Assembly (NCBI GenBank): GCA_026987795.1
Contig: JALSMF010000404.1
Coordinates: 1 to 8,252, forward strand
DNA length: 8,252 nucleotides
Reading direction: 5' to 3'
DNA from: Bacteroidales bacterium
GTDB lineage: Bacteria > Bacteroidota > Bacteroidia > Bacteroidales > JAADGE01
A model generated the notes under the pieces. It searched no databases. It saw only the letters and a list, made by a program, of their open reading frames with translations, and was not told the origin of the DNA. Below are positions 6,019 through 8,252 of this stretch, piece by piece. Each line of letters opens with the position of its first letter. The first letter of the stretch is position 1. The position numbers were made by a program, and so were the translations under genes.

Positions 6019-7295
6019 TATGCTCCGGCAACTACTTCAATCATCGAATTTTCATTCAGGTATTTTTGTGCTGTTTCTAATATAGTTTCAGCATTTATTT
6101 TTTTTACTGCTTCTATATAATTTAAAAAGTAGTTTTCTGACAATTTGCCGGTTATAAGCATCTTGCAGGCTTCTGACGTTGCTAAAGGACCGTCGAAAGT
6201 TTTAGCGGCATTACCGTATATCCACTTTTTAACACGGTCTAACTCATCGTTTTTTACGGGAATTGTTCTTAAAATTTTCAGTTCTTTATAAATTTCGTCA
6301 ACAGCTTTTCGATAAACTTCTTTTCCGGATTCGGCAGAAATAAAAAAATATCCGGCACCGGGAGCAGAAAAAATTCCGGCATAAATTCCGTATGTATATC
6401 CTTTATCTTCGCGAATGTTTGACATCAGTCTTGAGCCGAAATAACCTCCCAAAATAATAGTTGATATTTTAAGATTAAAAAAATCGGGATGAGTTTTATT
6501 TATTGACAAATTTCCGATTTTAACGGAATATTGAACGGTGTCTTCAATTTTAACAAATTTTCTCTTTTTTTCGCCGGCTTTTACTTCTGTCACAACCTTA
6601 ATCTTATTCTTTTTTTTGTTTCCTTTCTCAACGGCACCTAAAAATTTTTCTGTCAGTTTAAGATGTTTATCGTTAACTTTTCCTGAAATCAGAATCGTCA
6701 TATTGGCGGTTGTGTAATTTTGCCGGTAAAACTCAATTATTTTAGACCTGTCTGTATTCGTAAAGTCATTTTCTTTCAAATTACGTCCGTAAGGATGCTC
6801 TTTGCCGAATAAAAGTTCATTAAAAGCTTCCCACGACCTTACATCTGTTTTTTGTCTGTTAATTTTAAATGTTTGCAGTCTGTTTTTTAAGTAAATATTA
6901 ATTTCATTTTCAGGAAAAATCGCATTAAATAAAAAATCCGAAACAATGTTAAAAGTTTCTTCAAAATATTTATTTAATGTATAGAGTGTTATAATTGAGT
7001 GGTGCTTTGTTATCTCCGTTTCATAATATGCACCGTAAAAGTCAAGTTTTTCGGCAATTTGCTCCGATGTAAGATTATTGGTGCCTTTGTCTATTAAAGA
7101 ATTTACGGATAAGGCAATTAATGGATTTTTATCGTAAATTTTACCTGCTTCAAAAATAAAGTCTGTCTTAATTATATCTTGGTCACCGGCATTTAAAATA
7201 TAAACGGGAGAACCTGAAATAATTTGTTTTTCAGCTTTCTTAACCTTAAAATTATTTATTGTTTTTATTGCAGGTTGCTTTTTTCTGTCCGGCAT
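6018..7295 (-). CDS. M16-family (pitrilysin/processing-peptidase) protein without zinc motif
   Basis: A 425-residue protein with the two-lobed M16B layout: N-terminal domain about 18-220 (PVYILNAGDQD, FIFEAGK, LDFYGA) and C-terminal domain about 240-420. Active members carry HxxEH just before a conserved K-G-T. Here the matching residues before KGT (70-72) are Leu62, Asn65 and Ser66, so the zinc ligands and catalytic Glu are missing. The C-terminal Arg-Tyr signature is kept (Arg295 to Tyr302, IREDKGYTYG), as in non-catalytic partners that pair with an active M16 subunit. It is therefore inferred to be the structural or substrate-binding half of a heteromeric peptidase. No signal peptide is seen, so it is probably cytoplasmic. 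The ATG at 7295 lies 47 bases after the RelA/SpoT-type gene on the same strand with no terminator between, so co-transcription is plausible. The usual active partner is not in the window. Confidence 0.88.
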   Translation of the reverse strand: MPDRKKQPAIKTINNFKVKKAEKQIISGSPVYILNAGDQDIIKTDFIFEAGKIYDKNPLIALSVNSLIDKGTNNLTSEQIAEKLDFYGAYYETEITKHHSIITLYTLNKYFEETFNIVSDFLFNAIFPENEINIYLKNRLQTFKINRQKTDVRSWEAFNELLFGKEHPYGRNLKENDFTNTDRSKIIEFYRQNYTTANMTILISGKVNDKHLKLTEKFLGAVEKGNKKKNKIKVVTEVKAGEKKRKFVKIEDTVQYSVKIGNLSINKTHPDFFNLKISTIILGGYFGSRLMSNIREDKGYTYGIYAGIFSAPGAGYFFISAESGKEVYRKAVDEIYKELKILRTIPVKNDELDRVKKWIYGNAAKTFDGPLATSEACKMLITGKLSENYFLNYIEAVKKINAETILETAQKYLNENSMIEVVAGA

Positions 7296-7342
7296 ATCTG
7301 TTTTGGTTTTTTTTATGTAAAATCTTAAGTCTTAACAGTTTA

Positions 7343-8252
7343 TTACGAATTTGGCTCTATGCGAAATGCTTTCTTAATGAATTTATTTTTTCTGATTTTT
7401 TTGAGAATTGAATTTAATTTCCGAACATCGGACACTGTCAGTTCTATTGTTCCGAGAACGTTTTTCTTGTCGACATTTATTTGCAGTGCCGTCATATTTG
7501 CATGATGGTCTTTTGATATTATATTTATTATTTCTGCTAACAGACCTGTATTATCCAAACCGTTAAATCTTATTTTTGCAGGAAATTCTGTTTCTTCCGT
7601 AAGGTCCCAGACTACTTTTGCCGTATTTTTTCCGTCTGAAGAATTTAGTGTTTTTGCATTTGAGCATTCATTTCTGTGAATAACAAATTTATTGTCATTT
7701 TCACGATGAACTATTGCGATATCTCCGGCAACAGGCAGGCAGCATTCTGCTAATTTTGTGTTTTCAAGGTCTTTAAGAATAAATTTCTCTTTCGGATTAA
7801 ATTCAGGTTTCTTAATTGCCGTATTTTTTTCCGAAACTAATAAGTTTGTAACTAAATTAAAAACACTTCTTCTGCTTTTTACGGCAGCAATAATTTCTGC
7901 CTCCGAAATTGTTTTGTTTGCTATTCTGTAATAAAATTCTTCATCGTTTTCACAGTGAAATTTTGTTTTGAGTTTTAATAAGTCTGCTTCATTAGATTTC
8001 AGACGATTTCTAATTTCGTTATAAATTTTTTTTCCTTCTTTAACCTTTTGTTTTTTCTGTTTTCTTATGAACTGTCGTAAAAGATTTTTATTACTGTTAC
8101 TGCTGAGTGCTTCTACCCAAGCATTTTCGGGGAAGGCATCTTCTGAACTTATAATCTTAACCTGGTCGGCATTTTTAAGTTTAAAGTTATAGTCAACAAG
8201 CTTGCCGTTAACTTCGGCAGCTTTAAAGTGTAAACCTAATTCGGTATGTATT
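7343..8252 (-). CDS. RelA/SpoT-family (p)ppGpp synthetase/hydrolase, C-terminal part only
   Basis: The reading frame is open from the right edge down to the TAA at 7343-7345, giving 302 visible residues of a protein whose N-terminal enzymatic half lies outside. Residues are numbered from the edge. Residues 1-35 are the end of a TGS domain (IHTELGLHFKAAEVNGKLV, KNADQVKIIS). About 40-125 is the helical region, including WVEALSSNSNK. About 165-200 is the zinc-finger domain with Cys170, Cys171 (AECCLP), His192 and Cys196 (VIHRNEC). About 225-302 is the ACT/RRM domain (DNTGLLAEI, GTIELTV). These domains let Rel enzymes sense stalled ribosomes and switch between making and degrading the alarmone (p)ppGpp. 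The synthetase and hydrolase domains are not visible, so RelA-, SpoT- or bifunctional Rel-type cannot be decided. An internal TTG at 7558 is not a start: homology continues upstream without a break. It is probably the first of a unit with the M16 gene. Confidence 0.93.
   Translation of the reverse strand, partial: IHTELGLHFKAAEVNGKLVDYNFKLKNADQVKIISSEDAFPENAWVEALSSNSNKNLLRQFIRKQKKQKVKEGKKIYNEIRNRLKSNEADLLKLKTKFHCENDEEFYYRIANKTISEAEIIAAVKSRRSVFNLVTNLLVSEKNTAIKKPEFNPKEKFILKDLENTKLAECCLPVAGDIAIVHRENDNKFVIHRNECSNAKTLNSSDGKNTAKVVWDLTEETEFPAKIRFNGLDNTGLLAEIINIISKDHHANMTALQINVDKKNVLGTIELTVSDVRKLNSILKKIRKNKFIKKAFRIEPNS

Overview
The window looks like chromosomal DNA from a low-GC member of the Bacteroidetes, probably Bacteroidales-like. 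The support is a type IX secretion (T9SS) C-terminal sorting domain, a gingipain-type protease, a GEVED domain, a tandem UspA protein of the Bacteroidetes type, weak Shine-Dalgarno signals, and promoter-like sequences of the TTTG / TAnnTTTG kind. No mobile element, CRISPR array, rRNA or tRNA was seen. Two genes run off the ends: the protease at the left edge and a RelA/SpoT-family gene at the right edge.

Layout. (1) 1-2921 (+) is a large secreted cysteine protease of family C25, closest in my reading to the lysine-specific gingipain Kgp. It has an Ig-like domain, two further beta-sandwich regions, a GEVED domain and a T9SS sorting tail, and is closed by a perfect 16-bp terminator hairpin. (2) 3139-3922 (+) is a two-gene unit with its own putative promoter: a small lipoprotein and a very lysine/glutamate-rich exported coiled-coil protein with an internal repeat. 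(3) 3989-4909 (-) is a XerD-like tyrosine recombinase, convergent with the pair. (4) 4910-5108 is a divergent intergenic region with a candidate promoter and a perfect 12-bp palindrome. (5) 5109-5960 (+) is a two-domain universal stress protein. A bidirectional terminator after it overlaps the stop codon of the convergent gene. (6) 6018-7295 (-) is an M16-family protein whose HxxEH zinc motif is replaced, so it is probably a non-catalytic subunit. (7) 7343-8252 (-) is the C-terminal half of a (p)ppGpp synthetase/hydrolase (TGS, helical, zinc-finger and ACT domains). It lies 47 bp upstream of the M16 gene on the same strand.

How they fit. Xer recombination, stringent response and universal stress protein are ordinary housekeeping and stress functions. 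The accessory interest is at the left: a Kgp-like protease keeping the Kgp catalytic triad and lysine-pocket residues, with a Cys in place of the Gly after the catalytic His, next to a small operon for lysine-rich exported proteins. I found no clear undescribed multi-gene system. The best leads are the protease, the small secreted pair, and the zinc-less M16 protein without a visible catalytic partner.
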